Shown piece after piece: positions 21,624-33,318 of a stretch of DNA of 64,000 nucleotides (position 1 is the first letter of the stretch; every line of letters starts with the position of its first letter). Origin of the DNA: Balamuthia mandrillaris (taxonomy: Eukaryota; Discosea; Longamoebia; Balamuthiidae); assembly GCA_031835245.1 (NCBI GenBank), contig JAVKOQ010000043.1, positions 1-64,000 on the forward strand, written 5' to 3'. A program made the translations under genes and the position numbers. The notes under the pieces are model-generated. The model saw only the letters and a program-made list of their open reading frames with translations. It was not told the origin of the DNA and did no database searches.

Positions 21624-22519
21624 ATGAAAGAAGAAGACTTGTTTGCTTTTATTGCAACTGCTGAGACACTTCTTTATTCTGTCACAGCTCGCAGTTGGCG
21701 TGCCCACTTTGGTGTGTCCTTTGAAACAGCTCTTGTAGCATGGACACAGTTGAAAACATGTACCTTTGAAAGACCATTGCAAGCAAAGTATTTACTTTGG
21801 ACCTTTTATTTTTTAAAAGTTTATTCTACTGAAGAAGTTGCATGTTCCTTTTGTAAATGTACACCAAAGACATTTCGATATTGGGTTTGGGCAATTATTA
21901 GGGCTTTATCAACAAAGCTGGCTGAAATGTTTCAGGTTTTTTGTTTTTTGTTTTTTATTTATATTTAACTTGTTTTTTCTTATTGTCTTTTTTTTTTGCA
22001 AAGCATTTTAATCCCAGCAGTACAATAACAACCATTGTTGGAATTGTTGATTCAACTGAATGTCCTATTCAACGTCCTATTGGCTCAAAACGACAGCGAA
22101 TCTACTACTCAGGGAAAAAAAAGCGCCACACACTTAAGTATGAACTTGTATTGGACTTGAAAACAGAGCTTTTTACCTGGGTGAATGGACCCTTTCCTGG
22201 TCGTGTTCATGACTTAACCATTGCAAGAAATGGACTTGTGAAAGCAGCACAACAGCACAAATTGCTTGGTGACAAAGCATATGTTGGTGAGCCTTGCTTT
22301 GTAACTCCTTACAAAGGTGATCTCTCTCCTTTGTTACTTGAGTTTAATCAAGAGATTGGTGGTCATCGAGTTGAAGTGGAACGTGCTATAGGGCGACTCA
22401 AAAACTTCAACTGCTTAGTGACTGCATGGCGCCATCAAAGAGAGGACCACATTTCTTGTTTTAAGTTAGTTGTGTGTTTGGTGAACTTAGACCTTTGTTT
22501 TTTTCCCCTTAAAAAATAA
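21624..22519 (+). mobile_element. DDE-superfamily transposase gene (Harbinger/IS5-type, DDE_4-like)
   Basis: Two exons (21624-21935, 22004-22519), 275 aa. Exon 1 holds a helix-turn-helix-like region (AKYLLWTFYFLKVYSTEEVA, then TPKTFRYWVWAI). Exon 2 holds the catalytic core: first Asp in IVGIVDSTECPI, the typical HTLKYELVLDL and GPFPGRVHDLTIAR, second Asp in LLGDKAYVGEP, and the acidic residue in HRVEVERAIGRLKNF. This order matches the endonuclease of PIF/Harbinger and IS5-like transposases. The region is clearly more AT-rich than its neighbours. No terminal repeats could be matched around the gene. The frame is intact, so it is either a recent copy or a domesticated transposase. Confidence 0.75.
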
Positions 22520-22690
22520 TAACCCTAATTAACCTTACTTTTTTCTATTCCCTCAACTCTAATGTCGCGATCTTTTCCAACCATCTTCCGTGGATTTCGT
22601 CGAAAATGAATCTATATTAGTCGTATCTAATATTTGAAAAGATCATTCGGCGGAGTTTCGCTTGCCACCCCAAGGAACTGCGAGTGGGAG

Positions 22691-23963
22691 TTACTTGAAG
22701 GGGGCAGGCGAGGAAATGGCGGCCCAAGAGGGAGTTGCTGCCAGGTTAGCAATACCAGAGGGAATGGCGTAGGGATCAGCGACAGAAGCACCAGCCTTGT
22801 TTTTTTGGTCTCTGGAAACAATAGAGGCCCAAGTGCGTGAAGCTACACCGGCCGATGGAGCAACAGAGAAGGAAGAAACGGGAGGGGTTGACGTTAACAA
22901 CGAGGAAGAAGACACAGGTGACGATGAAGACGATGATGTAGCAGATGTATGTGACGAAGAAGGAGAAGCAGAAGAGGAACCAGCAGCCGCGGCCGAGCCT
23001 GAGGGAGACACGGAAAGCTGACGGATATAATCTCTTGACAGCAGATCGGCCTTTCGGATGGGCTCGGGGATGCGAAACTTGCTACAAGCAATGGAGAGCT
23101 GTAGGGCCGTCTCAAGGGAGACGCGATGGCCCGGTGAGACAAAGATCGGTGAAGTAGTGTCGTCAGTGCTGCGCAAGGCAGCGCCCCATGATGCTCCAGA
23201 CTTCCCGACCAGCTCTACCGCATGTCCAGCCTTGTGGCAGTGTTGTCGAAACCTCCGTTTCACATCCTTCAACTCCATCCCATCCACAAACAGAAAAGTC
23301 TTTCCCACTCCTATCTGTTTGTCATTGTTGTTGTCAACGAATGTGTGTGACCCCTATGGACAGATCGAAGACAAAGACAAAGACAAAGAGAGGAAGAGAA
23401 GAAGCGTACCATGGGAATGTCGGTGAGGACACCGAGGTGGCAGGCCAAACCAAAGCCGCGTGGATGCAAGATGCCATTCCCGTCCACAAACACAAGTTGG
23501 GGCACGAGCTCGGGGCTAGTACGCCGCAACTTGTCGAACAAAGGAACCAAATGAGGCACCTCGCGAAAGGCAAGGAAGCCAGCGATGTAAGGCTGCCTCA
23601 GCTCCACCATTTGAAAGTCCTTGTAAACGACCTTCAACTGAGGGTAGGACAGCACCACCAACGAAGCACAGGCGTTCACGGGGTCATCTTTAATGAAACT
23701 GATGTCCACTCCGCCCACCAGACTGAGTGGCGGTCGTCCGTCCCGGCCGTCCTCTAAGCTCCAGTCAAAGGTGTCCTCTAAAATAAGCTTTCGCTTTAAC
23801 GCAAGTTGTTCCCTTCATGACAGAAAGTGGTCCACGAGTCAAGAATGAAAAAAAATGTTGGAAGAAGAAAGGAAGCTTCGTACTGTTTCCAACGCTCTCT
23901 CAGCTGGCGAGTGGGCGTCGGCAACTCACTTTTCTTTTGGCCTCCTCCTTTACGGCCACGCAT
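22691..23963 (-). CDS. Endonuclease V
   Basis: Three exons: 23963-23884, 23812-23410, 23314-22691; 368 aa. The N-terminus gives LRERWKQEQLALKRKLILED, as in EndoV proteins. The catalytic Asp is in GGVDISF (D63). Family motifs follow: YPQLKVVY, PYIAGFLAFREVP, FVDGNGILHPRGFGLACHLG and IGVGKTF, with the SPGHRVSLETAL block near the end of the domain. EndoV cleaves one base 3' of inosine, in DNA in bacteria and mainly in RNA in eukaryotes. The last 130 residues are a Ser/Ala/Pro-rich tail ending NLAATPSWAAISSPAPFK, absent from short bacterial enzymes and probably disordered. The 80-nt first exon was placed by matching the family N-terminus. Confidence 0.92.
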
Positions 23964-24225
23964 TGAATGTTGTACGTTACGTAAAAGTTTTTTTTTTAAA
24001 AAAAAAAAACAAAGTTACCGTAACATTTATGAGAGAGTCGGCCTCGTACGCCTATATTCTTCTTCAGTTCAATGCTCTGAGCCCATAAGGCTTTCTTCCG
24101 GTTTTGTTCTGCGTCCTGGAAATTCGGATGAAATTCCATCTTTTAAAAATTTTCCTAGAATATTTTAAAAAATAATTCACCAATATGTGAAGCGAAAAAC
24201 AACGGTAACAAAAGGGGAGAACGGC

Positions 24226-25455
24226 ATGGAGGAGAACGGTGGTACCCCTTCTGCGGTGGTCATTGATTGCGGCTCTTTGTGGAGCAAGGCCGGTTTTGCG
24301 GGGCAGGACTTGCCTTCTTGCGTGGTCCCCTCCGTGGTTGGCGTTCCTAGACGCAGTACCCCGCTCGCCTCGCTCCAAAGCAGCGAGCTCCACGCGGGCG
24401 AAACGGCGCTACGCCAACGGGACAGCCACTCCTTGTCCCTCCGTTACCCCATCGAACACGGCATCGTGACCAACTGGGATCACATGGAAACGCTGTGGCG
24501 CCACATCTTCTGCAACGAGCTGAGTGTGGCTCCCGAGGACCACCCTGTCCTCACCACCGAGGTCCCTGCCCCCAAAGCCAACAGGGAGAAAATGACAGAG
24601 ATAATGTTCGAGGTGTTTAACGTCCCCGCCTTTTGTGTGGCCCTACAGGCCTTGCTGAGCCTCTACGCCTCGGGCAGGACGACTGGTGTGGCGGTGGAGT
24701 GTGGGGAGGGGGTGGTGTATAGCGTGCCGGTGTATGAGGGATACTCTTTGCCGCACGCCATCCTTCGCTTGGACATTGCGGGCTGCGACTTGACCGACTC
24801 TCTTCTTCCTCTGCTTTATAAACGAGAACAAGAACAAGAGCAAGAGCAAGAACAACAAAGTGGTGGCAGTGATGGAAGCCGACGAATAGACACAGTACAG
24901 GATAGAGCAACATGCAGAGATATCAAAGAGAGTATGTGCTATGTTGCGCTCGACTATGAGCAGGAGCTTCTGACGCTGCCGCAGTCTACCTCTTTGAAAG
25001 TACCCTACTTGCTACCGGACGGCTCCGTCCTGAACCTCTCCGAAGAACGCTTCCGCTGTGGGGAGGCACTCTTTCGCCCCTCTCTCCTAGCTGGGGCAAG
25101 CAGCGGTTATGATATGCGTGGTCTGCACGAGCTGATCTTCAACTCCATCCAAAGGTGCGACTTTTGCATCCGCCAAGACATGTTCAACAACATCGTCTTG
25201 TCCGGTGGCACATCGATGTTTGCTGGTGTGCAGCCCAGGTTAAAGCGAGAGTTGATGAGAATGACCAGCGGATATGGAAATGATAGAGATACAGCAAGAT
25301 GGCGGCCTCGGGTGCATGCTCCCCTGAACAGAAAGTATGGAGCGTGGGTTGGAGGTTCGCTGATGGCATCTCTGGACTCTTTCCGGCAACTATGGATAAC
25401 AAAGCTGGAGTACGATGAGGCGGGGCCAAGCATAGTTCACAGAAAGTGCTTTTGA
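24226..25455 (+). CDS. Divergent actin with insertion and altered nucleotide-site residues
   Basis: Intronless, 409 aa, starting at the first ATG of the frame (24226). Clear actin features: YPIEHGIVTNWDHME, PKANREKMTEIMFE, LQALLSLYASGRTTG, VPVYEGYSLPHAILRLD and the actin C-terminus GPSIVHRKCF. Departures are many. The phosphate-1 loop is DCGSLWSKAGFAG. The phosphate-2 loop reads VECGEGVVYS where actin has LDSGDGVTHT, so D154, D157 and H161 (actin numbering) become E, E and Y. The D-loop region is rewritten. A Glu/Gln-rich insertion of about 25 residues (EQEQEQEQEQQSGG) sits after the DLTD helix. It is conventional enough to fold as actin but probably differs in ATPase rate and polymerisation. 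Confidence 0.88.
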   Translation: MEENGGTPSAVVIDCGSLWSKAGFAGQDLPSCVVPSVVGVPRRSTPLASLQSSELHAGETALRQRDSHSLSLRYPIEHGIVTNWDHMETLWRHIFCNELSVAPEDHPVLTTEVPAPKANREKMTEIMFEVFNVPAFCVALQALLSLYASGRTTGVAVECGEGVVYSVPVYEGYSLPHAILRLDIAGCDLTDSLLPLLYKREQEQEQEQEQQSGGSDGSRRIDTVQDRATCRDIKESMCYVALDYEQELLTLPQSTSLKVPYLLPDGSVLNLSEERFRCGEALFRPSLLAGASSGYDMRGLHELIFNSIQRCDFCIRQDMFNNIVLSGGTSMFAGVQPRLKRELMRMTSGYGNDRDTARWRPRVHAPLNRKYGAWVGGSLMASLDSFRQLWITKLEYDEAGPSIVHRKCF

Positions 25456-25831
25456 CCCTAAATTCGCCACAGTTTTTCCATGTATTATATGATCTTTTCC
25501 TCCTCTTAACTTTGTTAATAAATACTTGGGTTTCTTGTTGTTCAACTCGCAGAAAAACAATGCTGCTGGTTCCGTACATATAGAAGAGGCAATGCGCAAT
25601 CTCCAGCTCTCTTCGCGGCTCACCTCCTGCTCCGCGCTTTCGTCACCATCATCTCTGTTTTGACTCTACGCTCTGCAACACGTGTTGTTGGTTTTGCATG
25701 AGAATAAGCTGGCAAAAACAGCAAACATTATGATTGAAATAAGAATACGCACAAGATGCTTTCTGTTGGCTCGACCTTCCATAATCTTCTTCTCTTCCAT
25801 TTGTGTTCTCTTCTCCGCTTCTATTCCACTG
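25456..25831. other. Convergent intergenic region
   Basis: 3' regions of the divergent actin (plus) and CutC (minus) genes. AT-rich stretch near 25480-25540; no gene or RNA recognised. Confidence 0.5.
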
Positions 25832-26733
25832 TTATTTACCTAAACTAGCATCAAGGCAATGCCGTATCCTCTCTTCGGAAGCCACCGAGATGGTGTACTC
25901 TGGTGGTCGCAGCGCTCCTCCCATGAAGCAGCTCTCGTTGCGGTAACTCATGACGCTCTGTCGTTTGGTCCTGCCACTGATGTGAAACTCGGCAGCGCCA
26001 CAGCCGTGCATGATCTTCTTGATGTTTCTTTCAGTGATGCCTCCTCCTGGCACGATGCGAATGCGGTTGTTGGCTTTGGCCACTAACGCTGCTAAGGTGT
26101 CGAGTCCCTCTAAACAGGTCGCCTCTCCTCCTGAAGTGAGAATACGATCTATTCTTCCTGGTGAGGAGAAGAATGGAAAGCGTTAGCATGACAAAGGGGT
26201 TAGAAGAATGGAGAACGGTTCGAACCGTTTTGGCTGCGAGCACCGACTGCAATGATGTCCTCCATGGCTTGGTAGAGGTCGTTACTCATGTCAATGGCTC
26301 GATGGAAGGTAATAGTAAGCGGGGCGGCGAGGTCCACCAACTGCAATGTTCTTTCCGTGTCAACCCGACCATCGGGGAGGAGCAGGCCAAGGACAAAGCC
26401 GTCGACGTAGGCCTTGCAGAGCGTTATGTCGCTGACCATCACTTGGAACTCGGAGTCGCTGTAGCAAAAGTCACCCCCTCGAGGCCGTATCATCACATGA
26501 AGCTCCATTCGTGCCTCTCCTTCGCCGTCCTTGGTTTTGTTGTTGATGCTCTGACGCACTTGCTGGATCATCCCGAGAGAGGGGGTTGTTCCGCCTTCGA
26601 ATAAGTTGGCACAGAGCTCGACTCTGGCAGCTCCTGCTGCATACGCTGCCAAAGCGGACTCCACCGAGTCCACGCATACTTGACACTCGAAGCCAGCTTC
26701 CTCCTCCTGGGCCGAAGCGCAAGAAGAAGTCAT
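25832..26733 (-). CDS. CutC family protein (copper homeostasis)
   Basis: Two exons (26733-26244, 26157-25832), 271 aa. The family pattern is seen throughout: CVDSVESALAAYAAGAARVE, LFEGGTTPSLG, MIRPRGGDFCYSDSE, VDGFVLGLLLPDGRVD, TFHRAID, RILTSGGEATCLEG, IVPGGGI and GAAEFHISG. CutC proteins are TIM barrels linked to copper handling, though direct copper transport has not been shown for most. Length is normal for the family and no targeting signal is obvious. The intron interrupts the barrel between the catalytic-face strands in phase 1. Confidence 0.93.
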
Positions 26734-27301
26734 CCTTTTCTCTCTTCTTTAGTTTCACCATCTTTCCGGCTTCACAAGTTCAACACAAATGCTGCTCGGC
26801 CGGAAGATGGGCCTATCCAATCAACAACAAACGGAGTTACAAATTGTCGACAAAATTCAAACACCGCCCTCTCCGAATTTTTTCCCACTTTGCTGACGAC
26901 TGCTGCCAATTTTTCCCTCTCTCAAACTAAAAAAGTTTCCAGCAGCCAAGACCAAGAGCGTACGCTGTCGTCAAAGAGGAGAACTACCGTGGACACAACT
27001 TTATGTACGTTGTTGGTGTTTTTCTTTTTTTTTTTGTGGAGGGTGGAGGGAGGGAGATTGTTAAGGGGGATTTGTGTTTATGTTTTTTGGCGTGGAAATC
27101 CTCCTCAGGAGAAGATTTGATTGGCTTCCTTTGAAGTAGCAGGATTATTTTTTTCGTCGCCTCGCTTGTTGGGGTTTTTTTTGTTTGTTATCGCATCCTT
27201 TTTCTCCTGTCTATTTCCTTTTTGTTTTTCTTTTGTTTTTTTTTTGTGGAGTTTTTCCCCTTTTGGCCAACTCTTGTCTCTCTTTGAAATCAAAGATCGC
27301 A
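26734..27301. promoter_or_regulatory. Divergent promoter region of CutC and ribosomal protein uS10
   Basis: 568 bases between divergent start codons. The half nearer uS10 is strongly T-rich with several T8-T10 runs (about 27013-27040 and 27171-27245), fitting a ribosomal protein promoter/leader. No TATA box recognised and no coding frame. Confidence 0.45.
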
Positions 27302-28766
<1,465 letters not shown>

Positions 28767-31634
28767 ATGGAAGGACACTCGTCCCTCAAAAGCAGGGAGA
28801 AGCCACAGCTGGAAGAGCCACAAACCGACTCTAAGCGTGCGCGCAGGACCGAAGAAGACTACGAAGAAGCACACGAAGAAGAGGAGGAGGAAAGAGGGGT
28901 GGTTGACAACGCTAATAATCAAAACAACAATGAGGATGGCAACAACGAAGAGCTCTCTCATTCGATTCTGGCCAACTCGGGCCGAAACTTGTTGCGCCTT
29001 TCCCAGTTTGAGCGGTTCTTACAGACGACGAACCTCAGCGACTCTTCGTTCGGGCTGAGCTCCAGCATCGGTGGACTCGCGGCTCATCTGGGAGCCTCTG
29101 ACCCGTTTGGAGGGAGCTGGCAAGATAACTTGGAGCCAATGTACGTGAGCCTCTTTTCTTTCATTTTCTTTTCACTTCCTCATTTTTTTCTTTTTTCTTT
29201 TCATTTTTCTTTCCTCCAAAAACTCAAACACTTTCTATTCGTTATAACGCAGAGATACACCAGAACAACAACAACGTATGCAGCAGAGCGCAGCTCTTCA
29301 GGAACAGCTGTTACGGACTTCCTATCTCCTTCGCAGATCGCAAGAAGGACTGTCTACTACCGGACATGAAGGAGGACCTTCCGCTGCCGCTATCAAGCTG
29401 GAGGAAGGAGGTTACGTTGGTACCTCCGTTTCGCCTTACGAGTTATTCAATCGCGGCCATGCCGCTGGAAATGGAAGCGGAACGAGTGGAGAAGATGCTT
29501 CGGCGTTAGGTTATAGTGTTGGAGGAGCAGGCGGACCTTTCCCTTATGAATTGAGCGAATCTGTCACAAACTTGTTGGATCCGGCATCTCTTGCTTCGTT
29601 GACGGAATACTTAAAGAGAGAGAAAGGAGATTTAGGCGAGCCTGCTGTGTCAATACCTGTTTCTACTTCTACTACTTCTACGTCCACTTCCTCTGCTTCC
29701 TCGTCTTCCTCCGCTTCCACTCCATCTTCTTCTGCCTCCACAAGTACGCCCAAACCTAATATTCGTAAAACGATAAGGAAAGGACGCAAGAACCAAACCA
29801 TAGAAGAGCGACCTCCTCCTACGGTACCTGTTCTTCCTTTTTTCTTTTATTTCTCTACCTTTCTTTTTCGCTATTCTATGTTCCCCTCTGTATTCAGTTT
29901 TTTTTTTGTTGTAAAAACTACAGTTTCTAATTTCTACACCCAAAAAAACAGCCGCTGGAATCAGCAGCCGCTGCTGAAGTATCAATGGCACTACAAGCCG
30001 GCCAAACAGCACCGGGACTGATCATCCAACTGAACCAACTCCACCTCGCCATCGAAAACCAGCTCAAGAACATGCGCTACCAGCAACGAAGATTGCTGGA
30101 GACCCTTCCCCCGCCCGAACAACTCTCTCAACTTCTCAAAACCCAAGGCGAGCTCATGCAAAAGATCGACAAAGCCAGCGCTCAACTTAAGTACATTAAC
30201 GACACTATCATCCTGACCACCCAAGAAGCCCACAAGCTGGTCCTCCTTTTGGAGGCTTTGGCGCTGGATGCTCGCATCCTCTCCCTTTACCAAGAGGAAC
30301 TGGCTCGCTTCCAATGCGACCCGCCCAACAGGGAGCCAGTCGCCGCTCTTGTCATTACCAAACAACCCTTCCCCTGCACCGTCAAACAATCCAAGTCGGT
30401 GGATGAGACGGTGGAGGTGCGGCTGTTGATGGGGGCTGTGGTGGACCTCAACGACGCGAGTGAGGTAAAAGCGGAGCTTATGAATGAGGAGTATCACCCG
30501 GCTCATAACACGAACACCAAGAGAAAGGTGGCCAATGCCTCCTTCCCTTCCATCCAAAACGGATCGGAGAGAATGGATGAAGCCGGTGTGGCCACTTTCA
30601 AGCGGCTCACTTTTCCTCATGGCTCTCGAGTCAAGTCCGTGAACATGCGATTCACGGCGGATCTCGTGCTCAATGGACAGAAAGTGCAGCTGCTCAGCGA
30701 GCCCTCCAAGCCTTTTATTGTCATGACGAACCATGGACAGCGCTCTACCACGGAAGGCAAGTTGCTCAAAAAACACACTTTTCTGGGTCAGTCGGAGATC
30801 CTGTGGCCTGCCTTTGCTAATGCCATGCAACTACATTACATTCGAGCCACGAAACAAGAACCCGATAAACCAAAAAGGTATTTCTACCTTCTACCTCTCA
30901 CCCTTCTCTCCCCTCCCTCCCTCCCTGCACAAGAGAAAACTAACTCTTGATTATATTTTTATTAAAACACCAGACCACTATCACCAAAAGACATTGAATA
31001 CCTTCATCTCACCAAATTTGCAGGAAAGAGCAGCATAACACAGGAGGACTATGACTCCTTTTGGGCGTGGTTCGGCACCATCCTGTACAAAATCCGCAAC
31101 CACCAAAAGCACATCCTTCCCATGTGGATACAAGGCCTCATCTATGGCTTCCTCTCCAGAGAGGACTCAGACCGGTTGTTGCAAGACCAGTCGGCGGTTC
31201 CCGGTTCTTTCTTGGTTCGTTTCAGCGACAGATGCGTGGGACAGTTCGTAGTCGTGTATGTTGCGCACAAAGATGGCAGTCTTGGCAGCGTCGACAGTAT
31301 GTCAGGAGGAGGAGGCGGAACCTCCTCCTCACCAACCTCTTCTTTGGAGGATATGAGCACGCTTACAACCACAACAACGACCAGCGGGGGAGGAGGAGAG
31401 CAACGTGTTATCAAGCATTACTTGGTCTCTCCAGAGGAGATAGAGAAGAAGTCTACGTTGCCAGATTTTTTGCGCGACTGCGAGAACCTTTGGTACTTGT
31501 TGCAGGTGGTGCGGGACGAGGAGACCGGTGTTGTCAGTTTGAGGCCGCGAAGAAAGGATGAGATCATGGCGCCGTATTATTCTACGGCACGTCCTCAGCC
31601 TTTGCCTCTTGGTTATGATAACCGACAACCTTAG
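28767..31634 (+). CDS. STAT-family transcription factor (coiled coil, DNA-binding, linker, SH2)
   Basis: Four exons: 28767-29140, 29253-29823, 29952-30877, 30974-31634; 843 aa. The ATG at 28767 is the first in frame. The N-terminal 300 residues are acidic, then Ser/Thr-rich. A four-helix coiled-coil-like segment follows (IIQLNQLHLAIENQLKNMRY onwards), then an Ig-like STAT DNA-binding core (PVAALVITKQPFPCTVKQ, PSKPFIVMTNHGQR) and the linker LSPKDIEYLHLTKFAG to EDYDSFWAWFGTILYK. The SH2 domain has GSFLVRFSDR with the phosphotyrosine-binding Arg, and carries a Gly/Ser/Thr-rich insertion of about 50 residues. The C-terminal MAPYYSTA or GYDNRQP could hold the phosphotyrosine. Dictyostelium STATs share this plan. 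Signal-dependent dimerisation and nuclear entry are inferred. Confidence 0.88.
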
Positions 31635-31838
31635 CGCGTCAGTTCAGTCAACTTTTTTTTCTCTTCACCGTTTTGTTTTTCCCCTTTGTAAACAAAAAAA
31701 ATAAGTTTGTGCATGTTCCTTTTTTGTTTGGGTCTTTCCTGATGTTTTCCCACAAAGGAGAAGTCGAGTGGTGTACCCTTCCGTTTTGCATGACGAGAAG
31801 AGATACTGCATCACACCTTCGCTGCTCCCTCTCTTCTC

Positions 31839-31882
<44 letters not shown>

Positions 31883-32144
31883 TCTCTGCCTGATCTCATC
31901 TCATCTATTTCTTTACGTTGTGCTGGGTATTTGGCGGGAAATCCCTCCTCAATTTCTGCTCAACGGGAGGTCCACGAAACAGAAAACAGAATAAAGGAGA
32001 ACGCAAAGAGAGCAGGCGAAAGGGAGGAGAAAGGGGAGACGGTCACGACACTCTTGTCCTGAGCGTTTATTTATTTATATTTATATATTTTTTGCTCCTT
32101 ATTCACTGTTTTGTGGTTTATGCTGCGGTTAACCGAGCCATTTT
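31635..32144. other. Convergent intergenic region with CT repeat
   Basis: Lies between the ends of the STAT (plus) and Dps-like (minus) genes. It contains a (CT)n run at about 31838-31880 and an AT-rich segment at 32065-32095. No gene recognised. Confidence 0.55.
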
Positions 32145-32678
32145 TTATCTTCTGAGCATTTTGCTGCCCTTCTCCCAGTCTTCGAGGTGAGCGCGCAGGT
32201 CCTTGGCCATTTTCTTGTGCATCCTAATGATTTCCTCCAAAAAGTCAGAGGTGGCCGTGTCGTTTTGGTCCTTGACCTTCCAATGATCCTTCATAAGGTG
32301 CCTGATAAAGATCTCCTGGTCCTCCAACAACAGCTTCAGCGTCTGCAGCTCGGAGGGCCACTTCTCGCTGGGGATGGGGGTGATCCTGGTCAGCTGCACC
32401 ATCTCGGGAGGGGTTGGCACGCGCACGCCAAAGTTCCTTATCTCCTTGCCAATGAGCTCCAGGTGGTGCATGACGATGCACTCGTGCTTCTCGAGGAGCT
32501 TGCACAGCTGCAGGTAGTGGGGGCCGATGAGGTTATGCTTGAAGTTGTTGTACTTGGTCCAGAGGATGAGGTGGTCCGCCATGGCCTTGCAGAGCACGAA
32601 GGAGGACAGCCTGCAGGCTTCCTCGTCGAGGCCAAGCTTGGGCTTGAGGTTTTGGCAGTCAAGGGAGAACTGGCTCAT
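32145..32678 (-). CDS. Dps-like ferritin-superfamily protein
   Basis: Intronless, 177 aa, near the usual 160-180 for Dps. The four-helix pattern is visible: helix A with LILWTKYNNFKHNLIGPHY (Dps: K-x-x-N-F-H-W-N-x-x-G-P-x-F), helix B ending ELIGKEIRNFGVRVPTPPEM (Dps: D-x-x-A-E-R-I-R-x-L-G-x-x-P), helix C with LLLEDQEIFIRHL and helix D QNDTATSDFLEEIIRMHKKM. The D-x-A-T-x-D-F-L signature is preserved. At the ferroxidase site the His of FKHN is present, but the D-x-x-x-E pair appears as E-x-x-x-K, so iron oxidation may be impaired. Dps is mainly prokaryotic; lack of introns in an intron-rich region fits horizontal acquisition. Confidence 0.8.
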   Translation of the reverse strand: MSQFSLDCQNLKPKLGLDEEACRLSSFVLCKAMADHLILWTKYNNFKHNLIGPHYLQLCKLLEKHECIVMHHLELIGKEIRNFGVRVPTPPEMVQLTRITPIPSEKWPSELQTLKLLLEDQEIFIRHLMKDHWKVKDQNDTATSDFLEEIIRMHKKMAKDLRAHLEDWEKGSKMLRR

Positions 32679-33090
32679 GTTTCTGGGTAGCGAGTGTCAA
32701 GCGTAATGCGGTAAGTTAGAGTGTTATATAGTGTGTTCTTGTGGTTTAATAGTTTGTTGGTGACTTCACATTTACCCTTTTAGTAGAACGAGTGCGCAGG
32801 CTATCCTTGTTTGTTGATGCTCTGAGTTGCTGTTGGTGGTTTTCAAAGAACTCTAAGCCACCAGAAGAGAAAGAGAGAACAAAAAAAGGCTCTAAAAAGC
32901 GGGAAGATGGAGAAAGGTCATGGACGTGGAGGAGAAAGCGAAAGGGAAGAGCCCCCTCGCCGAGAGTGCATGGAGAACTGGCATCGAATGGCTGTTGATT
33001 TCTTGTGTGTTTTCTTCGTTTCGCGCTTTTTGGCGTGTTTTTCACAGGTGATTTCTGCTCTTCTCTTTGTTGGACGTTTCGTATGCTGTT
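32679..33090. promoter_or_regulatory. Divergent upstream region of Dps-like and dioxygenase genes
   Basis: 412 bases. No TATA box, repeats or coding signal beyond short open frames. A potential leader with splice-like TTTTTCACAG ends at about 33049. Confidence 0.35.
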
Positions 33091-33318
33091 ATGGACGCCA
33101 CCAAATTCCCGCAAGCTTGCCCCATCACCAGGATCTCTTCCATGTGGTACGAATTCTGTCTGGGCTTTACTTCCGTTTGTTCTGCCTATCACGACGACAT
33201 GACATACCCTTACCGTAAGGTGCCTCTTGTCCTCAGCCGAACGAAGCCTTTCAAGAAAGCCGAAGAGCCAAGGACCGATGCTCCACTGGCGTTACGACCC
33301 GCACAGCGACACAAATGA
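33091..33318 (+). CDS. Short upstream ORF overlapping the dioxygenase start by ATGA
   Basis: 75 codons beginning ATGGACGCC at 33091 and ending TGA at 33316-33318. Its stop overlaps the dioxygenase ATG (33315) as ATGA. The peptide starts MDATKFPQACPITRISSMWY and is Cys/Tyr/Pro-rich in its middle and basic at the end; no family recognised. It could be a real small protein, an alternative N-terminal exon, or a regulatory uORF working by termination-reinitiation. Confidence 0.35.
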   Translation: MDATKFPQACPITRISSMWYEFCLGFTSVCSAYHDDMTYPYRKVPLVLSRTKPFKKAEEPRTDAPLALRPAQRHK

